From the NCBI RefSeq assembly GCF_902506065.1, contig NZ_LR732912.1:3749406-3813405 (forward strand): a DNA stretch of 64,000 bases. The letters run 5' to 3'. The notes under the pieces were generated by a model. The model was given only the letters and a program-made list of their open reading frames with translations. It searched no databases and had not been told where the DNA came from. Origin of the DNA: Arthrobacter sp. 9V (GTDB lineage: Bacteria; Actinomycetota; Actinomycetes; Actinomycetales; Micrococcaceae). The translations under genes were made by a program, and so were the position numbers. Each line of letters opens with the position of its first letter. Position 1 is the stretch's first letter. Shown piece after piece: positions 43,095-50,923 of this stretch.

Positions 43095-43781
43095 ATGATT
43101 CTCACCCCCGAAGGCCTTGAGGCCCTCCGCTCGCAGTTGATCGTCTCCTGCCAGGCGTACCCCGGGGAGCCCATGCGTGATCCCAGGACCACCGCACAAG
43201 TGGCCGCGTCAGCGGTCATCGGCGGGGCTGCGGCGATCCGCGTCCAAGGGTTGGCCGACGTGCAGTTCGCTCGCACCGCCGTCGAGGTCCCTGTCATTGG
43301 CCTCTGGAAGGACGGGCACCACGGTGTCTTCATCACCCCCACGCTGCGTCACGCCCTTGCTGTGGCGAATGCCGGTGCTCATGTTGTGGCGATTGATGGA
43401 ACGCGGCGGGAACGTCCGGATGGCTTGTCCTTGTCTGCCACGGTGACGGGCATCCACGCCGACTCACATGCGCTGGTGATGGCCGATTGTGGTTCGTTTG
43501 ATGACGCCGTTGCAGCCGTGGAGGCAGGGGCGGACCTGATCGGCACCACGTTGTCCGGCTATTCAGGCGAGCGCGCCAAGACTGATGGTCCTGACTTGGA
43601 GCTGTTGGCCCAGATCGCTTCCGCTGAGTTGGGTAAGCCGCTCATTGCGGAAGGCCGTATCCATACCCCTGCCCACGCCCGGCAAGCCCTCGACGCCGGC
43701 GCGTTCGCTGTGGTTGTTGGTACGGCGATCACCCACCCGGCCAGCATCACGGGCTGGTTCAAGGGCGCGATGCACGCGTAA
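43095..43781 (+). CDS. nanE: N-acetylmannosamine-6-phosphate 2-epimerase
   Basis: A 228-residue TIM-barrel epimerase of the NanE family converting ManNAc-6-P to GlcNAc-6-P, which then enters amino sugar metabolism. Features are LIVSCQAYPGEPMRDP near the start (phosphate and substrate region), VPVIGLWKDGHHGVFITPTL near 75, a DCGSFDDAVAAVEAGADLIGTTLSGYS stretch in pieces near 140, and GRIHTPAHARQALDAGA near the C-terminus. ATAGGGAGA precedes the ATG. It ends the nan operon; three palindromic repeats begin eight bp after its stop. No nagA or nagB lies in this window. Confidence 0.92.
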   Translation: MILTPEGLEALRSQLIVSCQAYPGEPMRDPRTTAQVAASAVIGGAAAIRVQGLADVQFARTAVEVPVIGLWKDGHHGVFITPTLRHALAVANAGAHVVAIDGTRRERPDGLSLSATVTGIHADSHALVMADCGSFDDAVAAVEAGADLIGTTLSGYSGERAKTDGPDLELLAQIASAELGKPLIAEGRIHTPAHARQALDAGAFAVVVGTAITHPASITGWFKGAMHA

Positions 43782-43789
43782 CCCCTCGC

Positions 43790-44000
43790 GTTGCGGGGCC
43801 CACTCTGCGCCCCAAAACCCACACCAAGCCCGCAAAGCAGGCCCCACAACACACCACCCCTCGCGTTGCGGGGCCTACTCTGCGCCCCAAAACCCACTCC
43901 AACCCCGCAAAGCAGGCCTCACAACACACCACCCCTCGCGTTGCGGGGCCTACTCTGCGCCCCAAAACCCACTCCAACCCCGCAAAGCAGGCCTCACAAC
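43790..44000. repeat. palindromic intergenic repeat array, three units at 75-bp period (locus b)
   Basis: Units are at 43790-43850, 43865-43925 and 43940-44000, each 61 bp, with 14-bp spacers that themselves match (ACACCACCCCTCGC). Each begins GTTGCGGGGCC and ends GGCCYCACAAC, forming a hairpin with a few G-U or mismatched pairs. Units 2 and 3 are identical, pointing to recent tandem duplication. The array lies between the convergent nanE and sulfurtransferase genes and its last seven bases include the sulfurtransferase stop codon. Confidence 0.92.
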
Positions 44001-44824
44001 CCTGGTGAAACGCTCGCCACTGGCCTCTCCTGCGCACGGGAGTACTGGGACCACCCGCCCACGAACAGCTTGCCCCGGCCCATTCCCAGTTGCTCCATCA
44101 TCAGCAGGTTGTGGCAGGCCGTCACTCCGGAACCGCAGTAGGAAAGGGCGTTCCCTGCCGACAGGACGCCGGCGCGCTCGAAGTTCGCGCGAATCTCGAG
44201 CTCGGGCAGCAGTTGTCCCGACGAATCGAGGTTTCCGCGGCACGGGACGTTCACTGCGCCGGGTATGTGTCCAGGGCGAGGGTCCACGGGATCTTGGAGT
44301 CCGTCGAAACGGTCGCGATTCCGCGCGTCGATCACGGTGTGTTCGCCGTCGGATACCTCGGAAATGTCGGAGAGCAGGTGCTCGGGCCAAGTTCGAACCG
44401 AGAAATCTCCCGTCCGCGGCGCAAGCACCTCGGTGCTGAGTTCGCCCGGATAAGCGCCCAGGCCGCCGTTGAGGATCGCGGCGTTGTGCCCCGTGGATCG
44501 GAGCATCCACACGAGCCTGGCGGCGATGACTCCCCCGGCGTCGTCGTAGGCAATTACTGTGTCAGCGTCGCTGATGCCGGCTTCCCGCATGCCTTGGGCA
44601 AAGACCTCGGGATCAGGCAACGGGTTTCTGCCGACCTCCGGGGACGCAGGGCCGGATAGCCACTGATCCAGGTCGATGAAGACGGCCCCGGGAAGGTGTC
44701 CGTTCAGATATGCGTCCCGCCCCGAAGAGCCGTCGAGGTACCACCGGGAATCCGCGAGAACGAATTTTCCCGGGTTGTCCTCGCACCAGCTCCAGTCGAC
44801 AAAAGGCTTTGATTCTTCTCCCAT
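43994..44824 (-). CDS. sulfurtransferase, two-domain rhodanese (thiosulfate/mercaptopyruvate type)
   Basis: A 276-residue tandem rhodanese. The first domain has LADSRWYLDGSSGRDAYLNGHLPGAVFIDLD, the inactive-domain pattern; the second has VIDARNRDRFDG and the active-site loop CGSGVTA near residue 230, typical of thiosulfate or 3-mercaptopyruvate sulfurtransferases. It moves sulfur to cyanide or thiols. The start at 44824 (MGEESKP) is chosen because the longer frame begins in a poor context. The last residues and TGA stop are read from the edge of repeat unit 3, so the native C-terminus may have been replaced by the repeat. Confidence 0.87.
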   Translation of the reverse strand: MGEESKPFVDWSWCEDNPGKFVLADSRWYLDGSSGRDAYLNGHLPGAVFIDLDQWLSGPASPEVGRNPLPDPEVFAQGMREAGISDADTVIAYDDAGGVIAARLVWMLRSTGHNAAILNGGLGAYPGELSTEVLAPRTGDFSVRTWPEHLLSDISEVSDGEHTVIDARNRDRFDGLQDPVDPRPGHIPGAVNVPCRGNLDSSGQLLPELEIRANFERAGVLSAGNALSYCGSGVTACHNLLMMEQLGMGRGKLFVGGWSQYSRAQERPVASVSPGL

Positions 44825-44891
44825 GCCATGCAGCCTATCCGCCGGTTCCGTATTTTGAGATCCGAATCCCATTATTTGGACTGCCTACACC

Positions 44892-45025
44892 TTGTGGGGC
44901 CTACTCTGCGCCCCAAAACCCACTCCAACCCCGCAGAGCAGGCCCCACAACACAACACCCTCGCGTTGCGGGGCCCGCTCTGCGCCCCAAAACCCACTCC
45001 AACCCCGCAGGGCGGGCCCCACAAC
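44892..45025. repeat. palindromic intergenic repeat array, two units (locus c)
   Basis: Units at 44892-44951 and 44965-45025. The second has arms GTTGCGGGGCCCGCTCTGCG and CGCAGGGCGGGCCCCACAAC. The array fills most of the gap between the divergent sulfurtransferase and oxidoreductase starts, so it lies upstream of both genes rather than after a stop codon. It leaves little room for an ordinary promoter, which makes it the odd locus of the family. Confidence 0.9.
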
Positions 45026-45053
45026 GCTCAGGGAGCGGTTGTAGGCTTTCCCC

Positions 45054-46511
45054 ATGACTGCCGAGAGCTCCCGGGAATTCGATGTAATCGTGATCGGCGC
45101 GGGCGCCGTTGGAGAAAACGTAGCGGACCGGGTGGTTCGTGGCGGCCTGACGGCGGTGATCATCGAAAGCGAGCTGGTGGGCGGCGAGTGCTCTTACTGG
45201 GCGTGCATCCCTTCAAAGGCGCTCCTCCGTCCGGGGAATGTGCTCCACGCCGCCCAAGTCATACCCGGGGCCAAGGAAGCGATCACTGGAACCGTGGACG
45301 CCGAGGCTGCCCTCAAGCACCGGGATTGGTTCACGAATAATTGGCAGGACGGCAGCCAGGTCGAATGGCTGGACAGTGCCGGCATTGAGTTGATCCGCGG
45401 CCGGGGCCGCATCACGGGACCCCGCGAGGTCCAGGTGGATGGGCTCGATGGCAACAACTACTCACTCAAAGCCCACCACGCCGTGGTGATCGCGACAGGT
45501 TCAACTCCCACCATTCCGGATATTGACGGCCTCAGCGACGTTCCCTTCTGGACAACCCGCGGCGCCACCGCAGCAAAGGAAATCCCCAAGCGTTTTGCGG
45601 TGCTCGGCGGAGGCGTGGCAGGGGTGGAAATGGCGCAGGCGTTCGCCCGCCTCGGCTCGGACGTCACGTTGATTGCCCGCGGACGCCTGCTGAGCAGCTA
45701 CCCGGAGGAAGCTGCCGATCTGGTGTTGGCGGGGCTTCGCGCCGACGGCGTGACTGTCCACGTCCACACTGACGTACAAAAGACGGAGAAGAACGACGAC
45801 GGCTCGGTGACGGTCACTTTTGACGGCAAGTCACTGGTGGCCGATCAACTCCTGGTCGCCTCGGGACGTCACCCCGCTTTGGCCAACCTTGGCTTGGAAA
45901 ATGTGGGCGTGGAAGCGCCGGACGGCAAACGCCTGCGCCTCACCACCGACGCCAGCGGTTTGGTGGAGGGTCCTGCCAGTGATGGCACCAGCGGATTGTG
46001 GCTCTACGCGGCCGGGGACGCAGCCGGCAAGGTGCTGTTGACCCACCAGGGCAAATACGAGGCCCGGGCTACCGGCGACGCAATCGCAGCAAGGGCCAGC
46101 GGAAAGCTCAAAGGCGCGCCCCAGCCGTGGAGTGCTTGGGCCCATACCGCCAACGATCACGCTGTCCCGAGCGTCGTGTTCACCGATCCCGAAGTGGCGT
46201 CAGTGGGCCTGAGCCTTGAACAGGCACTCCTGCAGGGCAAGAACGTCACGGGCGTGGAATTGCCCATCAACGTCTCAGGTTCCCAACTCCACTCCCCTGA
46301 TTACAAAGGCTGGGCGCAGATGGTGGTGGATGAGGACCGCAACGTCATCCTGGGAGCCACTTTCGTAGGTGCAGGTGTGGCCGAACTCCTACACTCAGCA
46401 ACGATCGCCATAGTGGGCGAGGTTCCCTTGGACAGGCTCTGGCATGCCGTTCCGTCCTATCCAACCATCAGCGAGGTATGGCTGCGACTTCTGGAACAGT
46501 ACGGACTCTAA
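45054..46511 (+). CDS. NAD(P)/FAD-dependent disulfide oxidoreductase (dihydrolipoamide dehydrogenase-like)
   Basis: A 485-residue class I pyridine nucleotide-disulfide oxidoreductase. FAD loop is VIVIGAGAVGENVADRVVRGG at the N-terminus (split by one unusual step), the redox disulfide lies in GGECSYWACIPSKALLRP near residues 43-60 (CSYWAC instead of the usual CLNVGC), the NAD loop is AVLGGGVAGVEMAQAFARLG near 185, and the dimerisation domain has the HAVPSYPTISEVW segment with the catalytic His/Glu region. The lipoamide, mercuric or mycothione group cannot be told apart; the CSYWAC site points to an uncharacterised actinobacterial subgroup. It is encoded alone behind a repeat array. Confidence 0.85.
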   Translation: MTAESSREFDVIVIGAGAVGENVADRVVRGGLTAVIIESELVGGECSYWACIPSKALLRPGNVLHAAQVIPGAKEAITGTVDAEAALKHRDWFTNNWQDGSQVEWLDSAGIELIRGRGRITGPREVQVDGLDGNNYSLKAHHAVVIATGSTPTIPDIDGLSDVPFWTTRGATAAKEIPKRFAVLGGGVAGVEMAQAFARLGSDVTLIARGRLLSSYPEEAADLVLAGLRADGVTVHVHTDVQKTEKNDDGSVTVTFDGKSLVADQLLVASGRHPALANLGLENVGVEAPDGKRLRLTTDASGLVEGPASDGTSGLWLYAAGDAAGKVLLTHQGKYEARATGDAIAARASGKLKGAPQPWSAWAHTANDHAVPSVVFTDPEVASVGLSLEQALLQGKNVTGVELPINVSGSQLHSPDYKGWAQMVVDEDRNVILGATFVGAGVAELLHSATIAIVGEVPLDRLWHAVPSYPTISEVWLRLLEQYGL

Positions 46512-46519
46512 ATCTCTAT

Positions 46520-46548
46520 TTGAACTGACTGGTCAGTTTAGTTAGACT
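46520..46548 (+). promoter_or_regulatory. promoter with TetR-type operator for the ABC/YhgE operon
   Basis: TTGAAC (46520-46525) and TAGACT (46543-46548) are 17 bp apart. A perfect palindrome AACTGAC-TG-GTCAGTT (46523-46538) fills the spacer. This is a classic TetR-family operator layout, and a TetR gene is the last gene of the operon, so autorepression is likely. Confidence 0.7.
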
Positions 46549-46582
46549 TTCAGCAGACACCATTTCTGCGAAAGGCTTCATT

Positions 46583-47371
46583 GTGCTGTCCGTACAGCAA
46601 CTTCAGATCAACGGCCGCCGGGGCGATCTCCTTCCGGCAACGTCACTTCAAGTCCGCCGCGGTGAACTCCTGCTCGTCGCTGGAGACGGCCAGGACCAGC
46701 GGACCGCCCTGGCGTTGGCGTTGAGCGGCCGCATGAAGCCAAGCAACGGCGTCCTCAGCTGGGACACCACCACCAAAACCAAGAAGATCCGCCTCGCCAG
46801 TGCACTGGTTGACTCCCCGGGCGTCAACGAGCCCGAGCAACACCTCAGCGTCCGAGACCTCGTCACCGAGGACCTCTCCCTTATCCCCCGCCGTTACCGC
46901 GGCGCGCTGCTGAGCAAACCATGGTTGAAGGTCAACAGCTTTGAAGACATCGCCGGACTATGGATCGAGCAACTTCCCGCCGCACGCCGCCTTGAACTCC
47001 TGACCGCGCTGGCCTTGGCAGATCCGGCAACAGACCTCCTGGTGCTGGACTCCCCTGACCGGCATAGTGCGGATCCCGCCGCTTGGTTGCCCCGGCTTCA
47101 GGCTTTGGCGTCCGACGCCGGACGGCCGCTAGCCGTCGTCGCGGTGGTAGGTGCCCTCGCGGACAACTGGACCGGCTCCGCAGCGGTGATCGGTAACTCG
47201 GTGACGCATCCCCCTGAACCGGAGGCCGAAGCCGCGCCTGCCGAGCCAAAGCCCCCAACCGCCGTCGAGCCCAAGGCCAAGCACGCTGCCCAAGCGGCGC
47301 CTGAAGCACCGGCAGCCACCACAGCAGCTGCCCAACCTGACCACGAAAACCTTCAAAGGACTGCAAAGTGA
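46583..47371 (+). CDS. degenerate ABC ATPase-like protein
   Basis: A 262-residue protein with the fold pattern of an ABC ATPase but altered catalytic motifs. The Walker A position reads GDGQDQRTA, with arginine where lysine should be; the signature position reads LPAARRLELLTALAL instead of LSGGQ; Walker B reads LLVLDSPDRH with serine in place of the catalytic glutamate. The last 60 residues are Pro/Ala/Lys-rich and look disordered. It starts with GTG at 46583. It overlaps the YhgE/Pip gene by 4 bp and is under the TetR-type operator. It may act as a structural or regulatory partner of the membrane protein rather than as an ATPase. Confidence 0.7.
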   Translation: MLSVQQLQINGRRGDLLPATSLQVRRGELLLVAGDGQDQRTALALALSGRMKPSNGVLSWDTTTKTKKIRLASALVDSPGVNEPEQHLSVRDLVTEDLSLIPRRYRGALLSKPWLKVNSFEDIAGLWIEQLPAARRLELLTALALADPATDLLVLDSPDRHSADPAAWLPRLQALASDAGRPLAVVAVVGALADNWTGSAAVIGNSVTHPPEPEAEAAPAEPKPPTAVEPKAKHAAQAAPEAPAATTAAAQPDHENLQRTAK

Positions 47372-49404
47372 CTGTTCTGCGGCTGGCCCGCTCCGAACTC
47401 AAGCGCATGACCGGCGGGCTCCTGCCCAAGCTGACCATCCTCGCCCTCACCATGGTCCCGTTGCTGTACGGCGCGGTGTACCTTTACGCGAACTGGGATC
47501 CATACGGCAACCTGAACCAGATCGACGCCGCTTTGGTAGTGGAGGACACGGGCGCCACCTCAAAAGACGGCACCCAGCTGCAAGCCGGCAAGAAGGTGGC
47601 GGACAGCCTGGTGGAGGGCCACGTCTTCAACTGGAAGCAGGTCTCCAGCGCTGAGGATGCAGACGCAGGAGTTCGCACGGGTGAATATGCCTTCGCCCTG
47701 CGCATTCCCAAGGATTTCTCAGCCAACTTGGTCTCCCCCGGCAGTTTCGACGCCGCCAACCAGGCCATGCTGCACGTCACCACCAACGACGCCAACAACT
47801 ACCTCCTGAGCACCATCGTGGACAAGCTGACAACGGCCGTGCATTCAACGGTGGCCAAGGAAGTGGGCGAGGAAACGGCCAACCAGCTCCTCACCGGTTT
47901 CGGCACCATTCACGCGTCCATCGTGAAGGCCGCGGACGGCGCCTCGGAGTTGGCCACAGGTGTAGGGAAACTCAGTGACGGCGCCGCGACGCTGCACAGC
48001 GGAACTAGCCAACTGGTCACCGGTGCGGACCAACTGGTGGCCGGGCAAACCCAATTGCGCGACGGCGCTGTGCAGCTGAACGCCGGTGCGGGCCAGTTGA
48101 GCTCGGGCCTGACCGAGCTCAAAAACAAGACCGCTACCCTTCCCGCCGATTCACGGAAACTCGCGGACGGAGCAGCCCAAGTAGCCGCCGGAAATGCCGA
48201 GCTGAACGCGAAAGTCCAGGACGTCGTCGGGCAACTCGACGCGGCGGACAAGGGCCTCCGCAACCGCGTGGTGGAATCGAACGCTCGGCTGGTCACGGCC
48301 GGAGTGCTGACTCAGGAGCAGGCCGATAACGTCCTGGCTGACTTTGATGCCGCCGCAGCATCGAGCCCGGTGACGGACGCGAAGTCCAAGATTGCTGGCG
48401 ACGCTGCCAAGATCCAGCAGCTTTCGGACGGATCAGCCGCCGTGAGCGCCGGAGCATCCCAGCTCGCAGCTGCGACGCCTGCCCTTACCGACGCGATCTC
48501 CCAGGCAGCGGACGGCGCCGGGCAGCTGAGCACGGGCGCATCAACGTTGGCCGCCGGCCAGCAGACAGCCTTGGACGGCGCCGCCATGCTTGACGACGGC
48601 GCGCATCAACTTGACGACGGTGCAGGCCAGCTCGCCAGCGGCGCAGTGACCGCGTCCGACGGTTCACATACCCTGGCCACGGAGCTGGCCAAGGGTGCGG
48701 GAGAGATCCCCAACCCCAACGATGACCAGAAGAACAGCGTGTCCAAGGTGATCGCTGATCCAGTGGCCGTGGACAACGTCTCCCAAGCCAAGGCAGGTTC
48801 TTACGGTGCAGGCCTGGCTCCCTTCTTCCTGACCCTTGCACTGTGGATTGGCGTGTTCATGCTGGTCCAGGCCATGCGACCCATCACCCAACGGGCCTTG
48901 GCGTCTAACGCCCCCGCCTGGAAAATCGCCGTCGGGGGCTGGCTGCCGTTCTTCGTGGTCTCGGTGCTGCAGGCCACCATCCTCACCCTGGTGGTGGACC
49001 TAGGCCTGGGCCTGAACCCTGCCCACCCCATCGGAATGTGGTTGTTCATGCTGGCCGCGGTGATGGCCTTCAGCGCCATCATCCAGGGGATCGTAGCGCT
49101 CATGGGGACGCCCGGAAAGTTCGTGGTGCTGATCCTGCTGGTCCTGCAACTTGTGTCCTCGGGCGGAACGTTCCCGTGGCAAACCACCCCCATGCCACTC
49201 CACGTTGTGCACGAGGTCCTGCCCATGGGCTACGTGGTCACCGGCATGCGGCACCTGATCTACGGCGGCGAACTCAGCATGATCTGGCCCACCGTGCTGG
49301 GCCTGCTTGGATACACTTTGCTGGGAGCGGCACTGTCAACGCTCGCCGTCCGCAAGCACAAGGTGTGGACCCTCAAGACGCTGAAGCCGGAGATCGCAGT
49401 ATGA
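47368..49404 (+). CDS. YhgE/Pip domain membrane protein (ABC-2-like exporter)
   Basis: A 678-residue protein of the YhgE/Pip family. One helix near the N-terminus (LTILALTMVPLLYGAVYLYA) is followed by a large external region of about 450 residues. Its middle is a coiled, repeat-rich stretch with recurring DGAxxLxxGxxQL units (DGAATLHSGTSQLVTGADQL and similar). The C-terminus has five to six helices resembling ABC-2 permeases. Family members include the phage infection protein of Lactococcus and putative type VII-linked or lipid exporters. The start is GTG overlapping the preceding stop. It is followed by a TetR gene with a 4-bp overlap. Confidence 0.88.
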   Translation: MTVLRLARSELKRMTGGLLPKLTILALTMVPLLYGAVYLYANWDPYGNLNQIDAALVVEDTGATSKDGTQLQAGKKVADSLVEGHVFNWKQVSSAEDADAGVRTGEYAFALRIPKDFSANLVSPGSFDAANQAMLHVTTNDANNYLLSTIVDKLTTAVHSTVAKEVGEETANQLLTGFGTIHASIVKAADGASELATGVGKLSDGAATLHSGTSQLVTGADQLVAGQTQLRDGAVQLNAGAGQLSSGLTELKNKTATLPADSRKLADGAAQVAAGNAELNAKVQDVVGQLDAADKGLRNRVVESNARLVTAGVLTQEQADNVLADFDAAAASSPVTDAKSKIAGDAAKIQQLSDGSAAVSAGASQLAAATPALTDAISQAADGAGQLSTGASTLAAGQQTALDGAAMLDDGAHQLDDGAGQLASGAVTASDGSHTLATELAKGAGEIPNPNDDQKNSVSKVIADPVAVDNVSQAKAGSYGAGLAPFFLTLALWIGVFMLVQAMRPITQRALASNAPAWKIAVGGWLPFFVVSVLQATILTLVVDLGLGLNPAHPIGMWLFMLAAVMAFSAIIQGIVALMGTPGKFVVLILLVLQLVSSGGTFPWQTTPMPLHVVHEVLPMGYVVTGMRHLIYGGELSMIWPTVLGLLGYTLLGAALSTLAVRKHKVWTLKTLKPEIAV

Positions 49405-50066
49405 GCACCACCGAGCCGGTCCCTTCCACCGCCGGCACTGCTTCCACCGCCGGCACGGCCGGTCCCGCAGACAAGAAACTCCGCCCCGGCCGTACCAACG
49501 CCACCAAGCAGCGCCTGTTCGAGGCCTCCATGGAGCTGATCGGCGAGCGCGGCGCTGCGGGGGTGACCGTGGATGAAATTGCGGCCGCTGCCGGGGTGTC
49601 GAAAGGGACTGTCTACTACAACTTCGGCAGCAAGTCCGATCTGATCGCACAGTTGCTGCGGCACGGTGTGGACATCATGCTGGTCCGCTTGCAGGACGTC
49701 CGCGGGCAGAGCAGCGATCCCCTGGAATCCATGAACAACATGGTGGGCCAGGCCATGGAATTCATGGACGACTACCCCTCCTTTGCCCGCCTGTGGGTCA
49801 GCGAAAACTGGCGCACGCCCGGCGAATGGAGTGCCGTGTTTGCCGAGCTCCGCGCTGAACTCCTGGCCGTTATCGGCTCGGCCGTGGAGAGCGTCGCGAC
49901 GGGATACAAGGTGGACGAGAGCATTGCTCGCGGCTCGTTGGAAGCAGCGATTTTCGGGGCTATTTTCGTTGTGGGGCTGGACCGGCAGACGTACAACCCT
50001 GAACGTACGCGTGAGCAAAGCGTGGCCGCCGTGATGACCATCATGCACGGGTACGTCATCAAGTAG
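49401..50066 (+). CDS. TetR/AcrR family regulator
   Basis: A 221-residue TetR regulator. After a low-complexity Thr/Ala/Gly N-terminus, the helix-turn-helix covers about residues 33-78 (TVDEIAAAAGVSKGTVYYNFGSKSDLIAQLL). The ATG overlaps the YhgE stop (ATGA) and GGAG precedes it. The three-gene operon begins with a perfect TetR-type palindrome between -35 and -10, so this protein most likely represses its own operon, with derepression by an unknown ligand that may be exported by the YhgE protein. Two palindromic repeats follow the stop codon. Confidence 0.88.
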   Translation: MSTTEPVPSTAGTASTAGTAGPADKKLRPGRTNATKQRLFEASMELIGERGAAGVTVDEIAAAAGVSKGTVYYNFGSKSDLIAQLLRHGVDIMLVRLQDVRGQSSDPLESMNNMVGQAMEFMDDYPSFARLWVSENWRTPGEWSAVFAELRAELLAVIGSAVESVATGYKVDESIARGSLEAAIFGAIFVVGLDRQTYNPERTREQSVAAVMTIMHGYVIK

Positions 50067-50079
50067 CCCTGGCTTGCCC

Positions 50080-50214
50080 GTTGTGAGGCCCGCTCTGCGC
50101 CTCCTTCTTGGCTTTTAGGGCGCAGAGTGGGCCCGGCAAGCAAACGGACGAGCGTTGTGAGGCCCGCTCTGCGCCTCCTTCTTGGCGTTAGGGGCGCAGA
50201 GTGGGCCCCGCAAC
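50080..50214. repeat. palindromic intergenic repeat array, two units (locus d)
   Basis: Units at 50080-50140 and 50154-50214. They share the GTTGTGAGGCCCGCTCTGCG left arm, but the centre is CTCCTTCTTGGC-like rather than CCCAAAACCC, and the first unit ends GGCAAG instead of CAAC. So locus d is a sequence subtype. It starts 14 bp past the TetR stop. Confidence 0.9.
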
Positions 50215-50275
50215 GGTATCCAACTGCAATGTACGACGGCGTGGCGCGGCCACTTGGTCGGCGATGATTAACCTC

Positions 50276-50908
50276 ATGCGTCACATGGGGAACAGCGGGA
50301 AGCTTGCGGTGGTGGCCGCATTCGTCTCACTCGGGCTGTTGGTGCTGGCCGCCGTGGTTCTGGAGGAACTGGTCCTGTACTTGTTCCTTGGCGCTGTGCT
50401 GGTCTGCTATCTGGCCTCCCTCGTGCAAGTCTTTAGCCGCCGACGCTATCTTGTGGTCCTGCTTGGCGCAGCGGGCACCAGCGTTTTCATAGGTTGCAGC
50501 ATCGCTTTCCTGCGGATGTGGGGCATTGCCTTCAACCAGGATGCCAACGCTCTGGGCAGTGCGGTGAGCACCCAGGATTCGGACATCTACTTCTACTTGG
50601 CAGCTGCGGCGGGGGTCGGGACACTGGCGGTGCTCTTCCTTGGGGCAGTGGTGCCGTCGTTTGGTTCACGGTCTGTTGCGCCAGTCCGACGACCTGCGAC
50701 TCCAGCCAAGCGAACGGCGTCTCCCCGCAAACCCGCGGCTTCCCGACCGGCCGTGCCAGCCAAGCGCCCGGCCGCCCAGATGCAACGCCCTTCGAGCACT
50801 GCGAAGGCCTCGTCCACCAAGCGTCCCGCGCCCCGTACGCCAGCAGCGCAAGCCAAGCGTCCGGCGTCGAGCGCTTCCACCCAACGCAAGCCCGTACCCA
50901 AGCGCTAA
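50276..50908 (+). CDS. small membrane protein with basic Pro/Ala/Lys tail
   Basis: About 210 residues; the start may be 50264, 50276 or 50285, none with a strong ribosome site. Four hydrophobic helices occupy the first 130 residues (LAVVAAFVSLGLLVLAAVV, LVLYLFLGAVLVCYLASLV, and two more). The last 80 residues are made of PAKR/PRKP-like units, strongly basic and disordered in appearance. I do not recognise a family; similar architecture is seen in some actinobacterial membrane proteins whose tails bind nucleic acid or acidic partners. It stands alone between repeat loci d and e. Confidence 0.6.
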   Translation: MRHMGNSGKLAVVAAFVSLGLLVLAAVVLEELVLYLFLGAVLVCYLASLVQVFSRRRYLVVLLGAAGTSVFIGCSIAFLRMWGIAFNQDANALGSAVSTQDSDIYFYLAAAAGVGTLAVLFLGAVVPSFGSRSVAPVRRPATPAKRTASPRKPAASRPAVPAKRPAAQMQRPSSTAKASSTKRPAPRTPAAQAKRPASSASTQRKPVPKR

Positions 50909-50923
50909 CGCCCCACCCCCCGC

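Noticed and set aside
43790..44000. Regular repeats with spacers resembling a short CRISPR array
   Set aside because: Repeats are 61 bp and the 14-bp spacers are nearly identical to each other. There are no cas genes and the same units occur singly elsewhere. It is a palindromic repeat array.
43759..44037. 92-residue minus-strand frame with three near-identical 25-residue repeats
   Set aside because: It is only the translation of the 75-bp palindromic repeat array. It stays open because 75 is divisible by three. No start site or codon pattern supports a gene.
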